Origin: Onchidella celtica
Lineage: Eukaryota; Mollusca; Gastropoda; Systellommatophora; Onchidiidae
Direction of reading: 5' to 3'
DNA: 64,000 nucleotides
Assembly (NCBI GenBank): GCA_963931925.1
Contig: OZ007582.1
Coordinates: 31,404,230-31,468,229, forward strand
Shown here: positions 11,601 through 23,600 of the stretch, in pieces
How the letters are laid out: each line of letters begins with the position of its first letter
Position numbering within the stretch: the stretch's first letter is position 1
Program-made: the position numbers and the translations under genes
The notes under the pieces: generated by a model
Told to the model about the DNA's origin: nothing
Seen by the model: only the letters and a program-made list of their open reading frames with translations
Databases searched by the model: none

Positions 11601-14600
11601 ACGCAAAATATCACGACGGAACGACTTAGGAACTACCAGCTGTTCGACGGCGTCGCGTTTATTTCTGAAATTTCTATAAAGTAATTTATTCTTAATAAGG
11701 AATGGAGAGGCATTTCCATTCTGAGGTTGAACCCTCGCGAACAGCGGTTGAAGTGAAGAGTCGTTTTGTTGTTCTCTGTAAAAAATGGAAGGCGTGACAT
11801 TGAAATCAAAAACGGGGGTCGCTAAATTACTATCCGGTGGACGCTTTGACTGTTGTCGGGTGATTACACACGCAACTTCTTCTGTCCAGATGTTCAAGTC
11901 GCCGTCAGGTGTATCGTTCACCTGTGGTAAGTTACCAATTATTAAATCGGCAACCGGATTCGGTAAAACACAAGCCGTTACGACACCGGTAATAAATGGC
12001 GTGGCGACGTAGACCTCCGCGAGTCGGAAACGCTCGACGGAGCCCCCAAAAGTAATACATGTTGCCTCTTGTTCAATAAGTTGGGTCGGTCGAACCAAAG
12101 ACTCCCGGACACCTATGGTGGTGCATCCTGTATCCCGTAACACGGACGCGGGTATGGCATTTACATGACCTTTATATAATTGTCACAAATCCCAGACTGG
12201 GAGATGTAATAGTTTATGACAGGACGACAATCACGAACAACAAGTTTAACACTTAACAAAACAGCCCATCAGACTCACACATTTATTAAACATAATTATA
12301 CATATAATAGCGCAATTACATATATTATATTATTGAAATGACTGCCGTACAACGGCCTTATTCTCACACACACGCTCCCTCGGATCCACAATCCGGTAGT
12401 TGCTCCTAAAGGCACTTCGGCCTCAGCCTCTCCCCTCAGGGTCTTAATAGTACATTAATGGTTCACTGGCACCGCAGTCTCTCAATATCCCCTCCCTATT
12501 ATCATACCCCTTATCACTCCCCTAGCACCTCAGCAGGGCAATAACACATTATTATTTCCATAGCCATCAACATGGCAACAACATAGTATCAGTTCACTAG
12601 CCTATCAACATGGCAACAACATAGTATCAGTTCACTAGCCTATCAACATGGCAACAATATAGTATCTCATTCACTCTCATATCTACGTCCCTGTCCGTGG
12701 CCTGACTGCCACGACTTTATGTGCCTCTACTGTCCTGCACTGACAGCCTCACTTCTGGCCTATGTGTGGCCTCCGGCCCTATGCTGGCCTATCCCCTGTG
12801 CTCATCGAGGTGGCTCTGCGGCCCGTCCCCGACACCTACAAGAATAACATTACATTGGTATAATACCCTACCATTTCTATTCACTCCACCTCTCCTTACA
12901 ATCCATGAAGCGTACACACACTAGTTCACCTTTCACTCACCACACATCTTACGGTAACACACCTCCATCGGAGTACACACTACTCACTCGCGCTACAAAT
13001 CCATGAACTCACTTTCATCTATCGCTCGTGGCGCACATTGCTATATCCAATATCAAGGACTTCCACATTCCTCACATATACTTATTTACACCATGGTAAT
13101 AGACGAATATAATATAATACATCAATCATAATAATCAATCAACGTTCTACATACCAGTCATAACTGGAAAGACTTTCTCCTAGTCTTCTCGACTGCTCCC
13201 TTTATGTCTGCCCGATGGGCTATTATTCACAGATCCGCTCCCTAGGACCTTCTAACTTGCAGTGATAGTTATACAGCGCTTTCGCCTCCTTCAGACCCCC
13301 CACTCATGACATGCACGACTTTTCTTCCCTGTCTCCGTGCGTTAATTTTACTCTCCTCCTTTCCCCCCGTAATTATTAACTATCGCTCACTCCACTCGTG
13401 ACATCATCCCCCACCCCAAAAAAATTAATGCAATTAATTTCAAATCGCATCAAGATGACTGTCAACGAGTGAGCCTGAGCAATACCTACATTAAAAATGA
13501 CCTACCAGTTCCCCTAGTATATAGAATACCGAAATCAGGGGAAAATATGGGGATCAATATGGCCTGCAATATGCATATATGTGTCACATCATGAATAGCT
13601 AACTAATCACAATACTTAATACAGAATCAACAACCACTCAACCTATCAACCATTCTTCATATCATATTTATAATGTCAATATTTTAAAGTCGACTCATTC
13701 ACACAGATCCTGTCAATGTTCCTGTCCTCCGATGTATAAGCTCCTGAAATCTTGCCCTAGGCTCGACTAAGGTAGTCGGCGATATGATTGCTGGTTCCTG
13801 GAATTGGTTGAATAACGAAGGTATACGGCTGCAAAGCCAATGCCCATCTAGACAAGCGTGGGCTGGACGAACGATTCTTCGACAAAAATGTCAGTGGCTT
13901 GTGGTCTGTCTGGATACAAAATTCTCGTCCCATGAGATAACGTCCTAGTTTCTGGACGGACCAGACAATGGCAAGACACTCACGCTCTATCACAGAATAC
14001 TTTCTTTCTCTCTGCAATAACTTCCTACTGACATAACATACAGGATGGAGACATTCGTTCTTCTCCTGTAGAAGACAAGCGCCGACACCAGAGTCCGACG
14101 CATCCGTTCTGAGGATAAAATTAGATCGAAAATCGGGTAATATCAGAATGGGTGACGATGATAATGCTGTCACCAAATTATCAAATGATGTCTGACATTC
14201 AGACGTCCACTGGACCTTATCGGGTTGTCCCTTCTTAGTAAGGTCAGTAAGAGAAGATGACAAGGAGGAAAAATTTGGAATGAACTTTCTGTAATAATTT
14301 AAAATCCCCACTAAGCTTCTGACTTGTTTCTTTGTTTTTGGGATTTGCAACCCTACTAACTTGTCAATTTTTGTTTCTTCAGGTCTCTGAACACCTCTAC
14401 CCACAATATGTCCTAAGAATACTATCTCTGGACATGCCAAATCCATCTTTGCGGGTTTAGCAGTTAACCCAAAATGACGTAATCGTTGAAAAATTACTGT
14501 TAGTGTCTGAATATGATCAGACCATGTCGACGTATGGCATGCTATATCGTCAAAGAATGACACGACATTAGGTATGTCCTTCAACACTAGTCTCATTAAT

Positions 14601-17600
14601 CGTGCAAACGTCGCTGGCGCGTTTACCAACCCAAATGGCATGACCTTAAATTGGAATAATCCCATGGGCGTTTGGAACGCCGTGTATTGTTTAGACTCCT
14701 CAGTAAGCGGGATTTCCCAATAACCTTTCGTTAAATCTATCTTGGAAAACCACGTGGACCCGGCCGATGAAGCTATTAATTCCTCCTGAAACGGAATAGG
14801 CTCCCTATCGCCTACCGTAATAGTGTTCAATCTTCGAAAATCAATACAGAACCGCACCGATCCATCAAGTTTCTTCACGAGGACGATGGGTGATGAATAC
14901 GGCGATGTTGATGGTTCTATCACATCTAACTTCAACATCGACTCAACTTCCTTTATGACTCTATCTCTCGAAGAAAAAGGCAACGGATACGGTCTAAGAA
15001 ATACTGGCTTATCCGAAGTCAACTTTATTTGGTGCTGGATCGCCGTAGTGCGACCCGGCAAATCCGTAACAACATCCGGAAATGACGCTAACAGGGTCTC
15101 AAGTTCCCTACTCCTTGAACTCGTAAGGTCAGGGTTAATTTTTACGTCCCTGTAACCTTGTGTCGCAGTTAACTCCGGCAATTGAATTTGTAACTCTTCC
15201 TGCGCCTCGGTGTCGCTTACGTCACAGTCCAACTGGTCTACGACTCCCGTACAAGCAACAGAGAAGACAGTCTCCTCTGGTCTTGTCTGTGCACACAGAT
15301 ACTGTGGTCTCTCATAAAATCTCTGTAGCATATTAACATGGAAAACCTTACTCGCTCCATCAATGTGGATAGCGTAATCTACCTTTGAAACAACTCGCTC
15401 AATAACATAAGGGCCTTTCCATGTCATCAATAACTTATTATGGTCCGTAGGTAACAACAACAGAACCTTGTCTCCTGGCTTAAAAATTCTCAGTTTGGAA
15501 CCTCTATCTTTATAGTCTTTTGCTCTTTTCGAAGCGATACTAGACGCTTCTTCTGCTATAGTGCGCGCTGAAGATAGTCTTTCTCTTAAATCAACAAGGT
15601 ACTGAAACCTTTTTAAACGGTTCCGAAACCGTGGGGATCTTTTGACGAGGAGCCTGGGGTGAACGACCCTTATGCGTCGTCTTTTGGCACGCACTGCACG
15701 TCTTACAATATAAACGTACATCTCTGTATACTGACGGCCAATAAAAATCTTTCAGAACCCTTTGCTTGGTTCCCGCACTTCCCACATGATCCGCTAATGG
15801 AACATCATGGGCCAGACGCAATACTGTAGCAATTAACGACCGTGGCACGACGACCTGCTTTTGAACGGAAGCCACTGTGACGTACATACGGAACAGAATG
15901 CCCCCCTGGACAAAAAAAGAAGATGACCCGTTCTTATATCTCCTCGTTTTCTCGGTTCGCGCTTCCCCAAAACATGGGTTTAATGATGGGTCCTCCCTTT
16001 GTAATCTCGCCAAGCGCTCTGGCGTGATATCTAGGTTGACCGCTGGCGTAGCCAAAGGTCTAATCTTATCTTTATCGGCTACCCGTCGGCGTGTTTCGAC
16101 CGCGGCGCAAAAGTCAACACCTTTTGATTGCGACCATGCCTGCACGTTCTCATCGGAAGGGGAAACTACCCGTGATACATTCCCAATGATGAGCTGGGCG
16201 CCTGGAAAACAACCAACGACTGCTTCGACTTCCCCGCTAAGGAAAGGTGTATCTATCATTATTCTTGCCATGGGTAATTTCTCAATGGCCCCCGAAAATT
16301 GGATGCACGGGACAGTCTCACCTGTAAGCTGTGAATCCCGAATGCAATCCCTATGCACTCCCACAACGGTAGATCCTGTATCTCGTAAAACCGAGACCGG
16401 TTCGTCCCCAACAAACCCCGGATAAACCCTAAGACCACCTCCTGTATGACATGAATTTATGACGGGGATCTTTCTCCCACAAGGTAAAACACCGGAAGAT
16501 AATAACTTCTCACAACTGGGACACTTAGAATACTGTCCGCCTCCGTTGTCCGATGTAACACACGCAGCCGCATGATGAAATTTATTTGGGGAACATGGAC
16601 TGGAGCTACTGTCCACGTTCGCCGCTATCCTACCTGCCGGGCAGTTCACGCTGATGTGATCTGCTCTTCCGCAGTTCCAACACTTCGCGGCCCTACACTC
16701 GCGCGAAAAGTGACCCACGCGTCCGCAAGTCCAACACTCCGCTCCCTGTGCTGCCCTAGGCCTGGGTCCCCGTGACCCCTCGCGACCGGAACTAGAGTCC
16801 CTATGCCGTCGGTCATCGGCAAAGGTCACAACTCGCCCCCGGCCATTACCGCGACCTAGCCCTCCTGCTCGGTCAAACTTACCGGATCCATATGCCGGTG
16901 ATTGGTGATAGCCCCTATGCTGCCCCTGGGCTTGCCCGCTATAGGCACCACGCTGACGCGACCTGTCCCTAAGTCCTGCCGGCGACCCCTCGACAACGGC
17001 GACGTACCCCGCATCTTGGACGTACGCCCTGGCGACTGGTTTGGACGGATGTGCCGTACGGTATGCTTCCGCCAACTTAGACGCCTCCTGCACCGTCGCG
17101 GGTTCATTCTCTTTCAGGAAAGCCACCAGATCTTTGTGGCACGACGCGTACAGCTGGTCACGGATCATTAGGTCTTTCAGTTTAGCAAAATCCGTGCCCA
17201 CATGCGCCAAGTCTACCCAGTTCGCGAAATACTCCGTTAGTCTCGCGACGAAGGCAGCAAAGTCCTCCCTGGTATCTGCACGTGCTCGCCTAAACTGCTC
17301 CCGGAAATATTCCTCGGTACGCGCAAATCGGCGAAGCAGCAAAGCCTTCAGCTTATCGTAATCTTGCACGTCTTCGCGCTGTAGCTCTTTAAAGTAGGTT
17401 AACGCTCGCCCCTGCAACAGCGATGCCAGGTACGTGGCCCATAATTCCTTATTTTCCCCCCATTGCAATTGTGCGTTCAGTTCGAACCTGTAAAGGAAGG
17501 CGTCTATGTCGTCCTTCCGGTCGTCGAACGTAGGGAGCTTAATCCTAACGCCACCTTTATTGTGTACCTGCCGCTCAACTGTTTCTGTTGGCGTATTCTT

Positions 17601-20600
17601 TTTGATTTCCAACTCCGCTATTCTTACTCGCGCGTCTGTCTCCCGCTCTTGAGCTTCTATCTCCTTTAACCTTAACTCCCTCTCCTGCTCCTCTCGCTCT
17701 CTATCCTTAGCACGCTCATCGCGCAATTCCGCCTGCTGTTCTTTAATCCAGCTGCGCAGCTCCTCTCCCTCAAGGCCAAGTTCCGTACCCAATTTCATGA
17801 GCTCACGGAGATCCGCCATTTCACAGATTTATGGTTATGGTATCTATTATAAGACGACCAACCTGTCGGTATGATCACTAACGATACGACCAGAGACCTG
17901 AGATCACACCAGATATAACAATACCCAGTTCAGAATACAATTCAGAAATTTACCTTTACAGCACAACTAATTCTATATCTATAAAATGTATGCACTATTA
18001 ATAATAAAAAAGAGTAGAAAGGAAAAGAATAAGGAAATTTAGTAAAAGGACCACACGTACGTCAAGGACAACGAACCAGACTAGGACAAAGCTTCTACAA
18101 AAAAAAACTATAATGGAAAAAAATGCAACCTAACTACGCCGATTACACAACACGGTACGAACAAGAACAGAGTCTGAAAAAAAAGAACGTATCTATAGAT
18201 AGGTAGAAGGAGGACAAGAGAAACGTCTTCCTAAAACAAGGAGGAAGATAGAACGCTACAATCTAAACAAAAATACAGGTCCCTATAGAACTGTTCACTG
18301 TGATGAACGAAGTTCCAAATTTAGCCCACCTCCCGAAGAGGACAAACTACGCTCACCACAGCAAACCCGCGCCACCGCCCGTACAACCTATAACGACAAC
18401 AACAACAGCAAAACAGCGGAAAAAGACAGAAGAAACGACAGCCCTCAATCCAGGGTACAAAATTTCAGAATTTCACTTAACTTTCACCCTTGATCTAAAT
18501 TTCTCCCGTTTTCTCGGAGCTCTGGCTGCTTGACCTCTACAGGCTGGCACGCACACACTCTGGAAAGTTTAAATACACATTAATACCTATTCATAGCAAT
18601 ACATGCATCAATACATATTATTATTCATAAACATACATAAATCATATCATCATGAAATTTCCATTCATCCCACGAACAAAGACAACAGCACGAATTCCTA
18701 GCACAACAGAAAAACAACTAGATATAACGAATACACACTGTCAAAATGACCACAGGTAAACAGGACGAGCCCCCAGTGTCACAACGGACGAGCCCCCAGT
18801 GTCACAAATCCCAGACTGGGAGATGTAATAGTTTATGACAGGACGACAATCACGAACAACAAGTTTAACACTTAACAAAACAGCCCATCAGACTCACACA
18901 TTTATTAAACATAATTATACATATAATAGCGCAATTACATATATTATATTATTGAAATGACTGCCGTACAACGGCCTTATTCTCACACACACGCTCCCTC
19001 GGATCCACAATCCGGTAGTTGCTCCTAAAGGCACTTCGGCCTCAGCCTCTCCCCTCAGGGTCTTAATAGTACATTAATGGTTCACTGGCACCGCAGTCTC
19101 TCAATATCCCCTCCCTATTATCATACCCCTTATCACTCCCCTAGCACCTCAGCAGGGCAATAACACATTATTATTTCCATAGCCATCAACATGGCAACAA
19201 CATAGTATCAGTTCACTAGCCTATCAACATGGCAACAACATAGTATCAGTTCACTAGCCTATCAACATGGCAACAATATAGTATCTCATTCACTCTCATA
19301 TCTACGTCCCTGTCCGTGGCCTGACTGCCACGACTTTATGTGCCTCTACTGTCCTGCACTGACAGCCTCACTTCTGGCCTATGTGTGGCCTCCGGCCCTA
19401 TGCTGGCCTATCCCCTGTGCTCATCGAGGTGGCTCTGCGGCCCGTCCCCGACACCTACAAGAATAACATTACATTGGTATAATACCCTACCATTTCTATT
19501 CACTCCACCTCTCCTTACAATCCATGAAGCGTACACACACTAGTTCACCTTTCACTCACCACACATCTTACGGTAACACACCTCCATCGGAGTACACACT
19601 ACTCACTCGCGCTACAAATCCATGAACTCACTTTCATCTATCGCTCGTGGCGCACATTGCTATATCCAATATCAAGGACTTCCACATTCCTCACATATAC
19701 TTATTTACACCATGGTAATAGACGAATATAATATAATACATCAATCATAATAATCAATCAACGTTCTACATACCAGTCATAACTGGAAAGACTTTCTCCT
19801 AGTCTTCTCGACTGCTCCCTTTATGTCTGCCCGATGGGCTATTATTCACAGATCCGCTCCCTAGGACCTTCTAACTTGCAGTGATAGTTATACAGCGCTT
19901 TCGCCTCCTTCAGACCCCCCACTCATGACATGCACGACTTTTCTTCCCTGTCTCCGTGCGTTAATTTTACTCTCCTCCTTTCCCCCCGTAATTATTAACT
20001 ATCGCTCACTCCACTCGTGACAATAATGTCAATGACCCGTGCTGATGAAGGGCCGACATCACCGGGACGGCGCCCGTCATGGGCGACGTGAGTTCGACGG
20101 GGCTGACATTCTGTGCAGCCGGAACTACGACAGTGCAAGCATTCGCAGCCTCGAATTTTACTTTACAATCCTTTGATATATGCCCAGGTCTATTGCACCG
20201 ATAGCACCTGATAATGTTCACGTTACGTTGGGGTGGCATTGGAGGCGCGTTATATGGAGTAGTAAAATATGCCCAAGGAGGTGGGCATGGTGGGCCTTGA
20301 TACTGGAAGCCCTTGTAATTATCCCGACGCGGTGGACCAGAAAAATTTTGCGCTTGTGGTCCAGTGGGTGGTCCAGCACGTCGCGGAAAACCGCGCGATC
20401 GATTCGGTGGCGGTTGGGAGTATGCCCTCGGAGACGGTGTCTGGCGATTAGTAGGACGTGAATTTCTACTTCCCGCAGGTGGAGCACCACTGACTCCGGC
20501 ATAAAAGGGTTCGCTTGTTTTTGGTTTCGCCAGCGAACGATTGGGATGGGCAGAAGCGTACTGCTCCGCCAACGACGTGGTTTCTATTAATGTTTTCGGT

Positions 20601-23600
20601 GCCCACTCTTTAAGGTGGGACACCAGATCAGGGTGACACGCGTTATAAATTTGGTCCTTTAATATTAGCTCGTACAGCCCTTGAAAGCTACCGTCAGCGA
20701 TGCCGGCTAACTGAATCCAGCGGTCGAGGTAGTGCTTTAATCGATCAACGTACGTAGAGAAGTTTTCGGATGGGTCCGGTTTACACGTCCGGAATCGTTG
20801 GTGAAACCCGTCCTCTGTATGTTGAAATCTTTTGAGAAGAGCCTTTTTAAGGACATCATAGTTTTTAGAATCTTCAATATTGAGGCCATGAAATACCTCA
20901 AGCGCACGACCAGTCAATAAATTTGCAAGGCACGAAGTCCATTCCGTGCGGTCCCAACCGGCGGCTACAGCGTGGAGCTCAAAGCGATGGATGTAAGAAT
21001 CGATGTGGTCGATCTTATCATTGTAGGTCGGTAGCTTCGGCTTAGTTTTAACATTATTCGCGGATGCTAGAGGAGCCGCGGTGGGCTGGATGGCCTGCAA
21101 TTCTAGTTTCTTTAGAAAAATTTCATGCTCTCTTTGAGCCGCGTTCTCAGCTCTTTTTCGTTCTTCTTTTTCTCTTTCTCGTTCTTCTTTTTCTCTTTCG
21201 TGTCGTTCTTTTTCTCTTTCTCGTTCGCGTTCCTCGGCCTTCTCGGCTCGTTCTGCGGCGCGCTCCTCTCGAGCCAGCTCTTGGTCTTCCTTTTGTTTCC
21301 TTTCGCACCAAGCGGGTAGCTGATCGTCGGGGACACCCAACAGCTTCGCCGCGTTAATATAGGCAGAGTAATCAGTCATTATGGTTAAGACTCCGAATAG
21401 GTCTCTATATGAGATCTAGTATTGATAAAGGTCAGGTATCCGGATCCTTCACGCGATAACCTGCGTACAGTGAACTATGTTAGCACTGTATTCTTTACGA
21501 TTATCCGATTAAAATAATCTTAATTATTAACCTGAAGTTATCAATTATCCCTGAGGCCAATTGACCTCGTCGGGTGGCCGCTACTAAGAACGACGAATTA
21601 CCAACACTGTTCCTTCGTTATACAACGTGCAGTGTCCTTACTGTTATCACTGCGTAACTAATGTTTATGACGTATAAATCAACGACAATTTTATTTCGTT
21701 GATTAAAATTACAGCTATCTTTATATACTATCGTATATTTTAAATTCCGAGGTAAATTCTATTACCTGAAGTTCTTTTTAAGAACTACTATTTCAGTACT
21801 TAGTTACTGAAGATTCAAGGCAGGTGCACAACTGCTCTTGAATGGGGAATCTCTATTCCCAACAATATATTTAACTTCCGGCCTATGAGCCTTACTCGTC
21901 ACAACAACCAGAGAATATAATCAATGCGTCAACATTGACGCATGATTCACACAGGCAATATATTTAAGAAAAGGAATGTATAATTACAATGTACGTAAGG
22001 TGTAATAAAAAAAAAACACGAAACTCGACGCTAGACTAACAAGAAAAGACGGACAATAACAAACTCTACAGTCTGAACATATTTACAGATAGGATTAAGA
22101 AGAGGACAAGAGAAACGTCTTCCTAAAACAACGAGGAAGATAGAAACGCTACAATCTAAACAAAGTGTACAGATCCCTATCAAAGTCTATTCTCACGAAT
22201 GCGAATCCTCACTGTTTTAATCACCACTGGTTGTTGCGAGACCGCAGACGTTGTCGTCGAAACGGCAAAATCGGCGACCAAGCCACCACTTTGGCACAGA
22301 GGACACGCACACGTAAGAACGCCCTCGCCACCGCCCGTGGGTTCCTAAACACAGAGAAAAAGTAAAATGAGCCTGTAAACAGAAGGAGGAACACTCAACT
22401 CCTTAACGCAGACGATATTAAGGATGGAATCACTTAACTCAAGGAACTGGTGGAGATTCCTTTAGCCCTTGCGTACACCACAGTCAGTACGTTTGTCTTT
22501 CTTCGTTTAGTTATGTTGAAGTCTCCTTGGCCTCGATCCTCGGGTCAATGGGAGAGCCGGAAATATGTGGAACAAATAATGAAGAAAGCAGTATACAAAC
22601 TAAATAATAAATAATTTTAAACTAGCTCAACGTGCGAGACCACGTGAGCACTGAAACTGAAAAGAAACAAAAGTTAATCAAAGAGAAAAACGATATACTC
22701 TAATCTAAATAAACTATAAACTAAACAATGGTGTGTAGTGTCCCCTCCAGTGTCGCGATGTGGGTTACATGGGGATATTTCGACTGACACTCTTTCGAGG
22801 TCCGCTCCCACAATCGACGAACACACAAAAATAAATACTTGCACTCTAAAAACTAAATAAATCAATTGCTTTCAATTTTAGCAGAACTGTAGGGCAGTTT
22901 AATTACAGGAATTAATGTAACAAATATAATTATAAATATATATATCAATTCAAAGGCAACTGAATCTAACTAATGGAACTACAGCTTTTATAAAGACTAA
23001 CAAATTCAATCTAACTACTTGCAGGTCATATGAGTTATATGGCAAATAGAATCCGCGCACGTGGCGACGGATATAACAGTTTAAATTCTATTAATTCAAT
23101 GAGGCATGTTGGGATATGGACATTTCCTCTAGACACGCCATGGAGAATGCTTGTACAACCATGCGTTGTCTGGCGGTAGCTCTGAAACTGTCTTCAAAAG
23201 TAAGTAGAACGGTTCACTTTCATCATTACAAATTAGTATAGACTCTCACCATGCGGCCCTCACTGGGAGTGAGAGCGCTGGATGTAAACGCTGTGGGTTT
23301 ATATCAAACCAAGTAGCTTAGGCTCTGGAGCTTTAAATCAGGCCCCTCACAATGGACTGCCCAACTGCGTCTCTATGTCTCTCATCTGGCTGAGGACTAT
23401 CGCCGTCCACCTCGTAAATGGATTTTCTACATGTGGCCCAGAACTAAGTTCTGTATGGCCTTAAATACTGGACTGCATCTGCAGCTTACCGTCTAATTCC
23501 TGGATTGTGATATGTGCAACCACTTCTAGCTCAGCTGCCGAACTGAGTTATTTTAAGTAACAGCCCTACGCAACGACCTTGGGTCGACATCAAAGGTCGA

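Larger units (their letters stand above)
12181..20022 (-). mobile_element. Gmr1-like LTR retroelement B, nested in element A
   Basis: 7842 bp, minus strand, with 1223-bp LTRs at both ends (TGTCACAAAT..CTCGTGACA) and a 5-bp target duplication ATAAT (12176-12180 and 20023-20027). The insertion is between the gag knuckle and the protease of element A. Right to left: 5' LTR, proline-tRNA type primer site, leader, gag with two CCHC knuckles, protease, integrase region, RT, RNase H, polypurine tract, 3' LTR. The two LTRs show no difference on reading through, so this is a very young insertion, later than A. Fossil: looks nearly whole but is broken, with about one or two breaks. Confidence 0.92.

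Noticed and set aside
12721-12924. 67-codon frame, also at 19340-19543
   Set aside because: Lies in both LTRs of element B at the same offset; no gene features.
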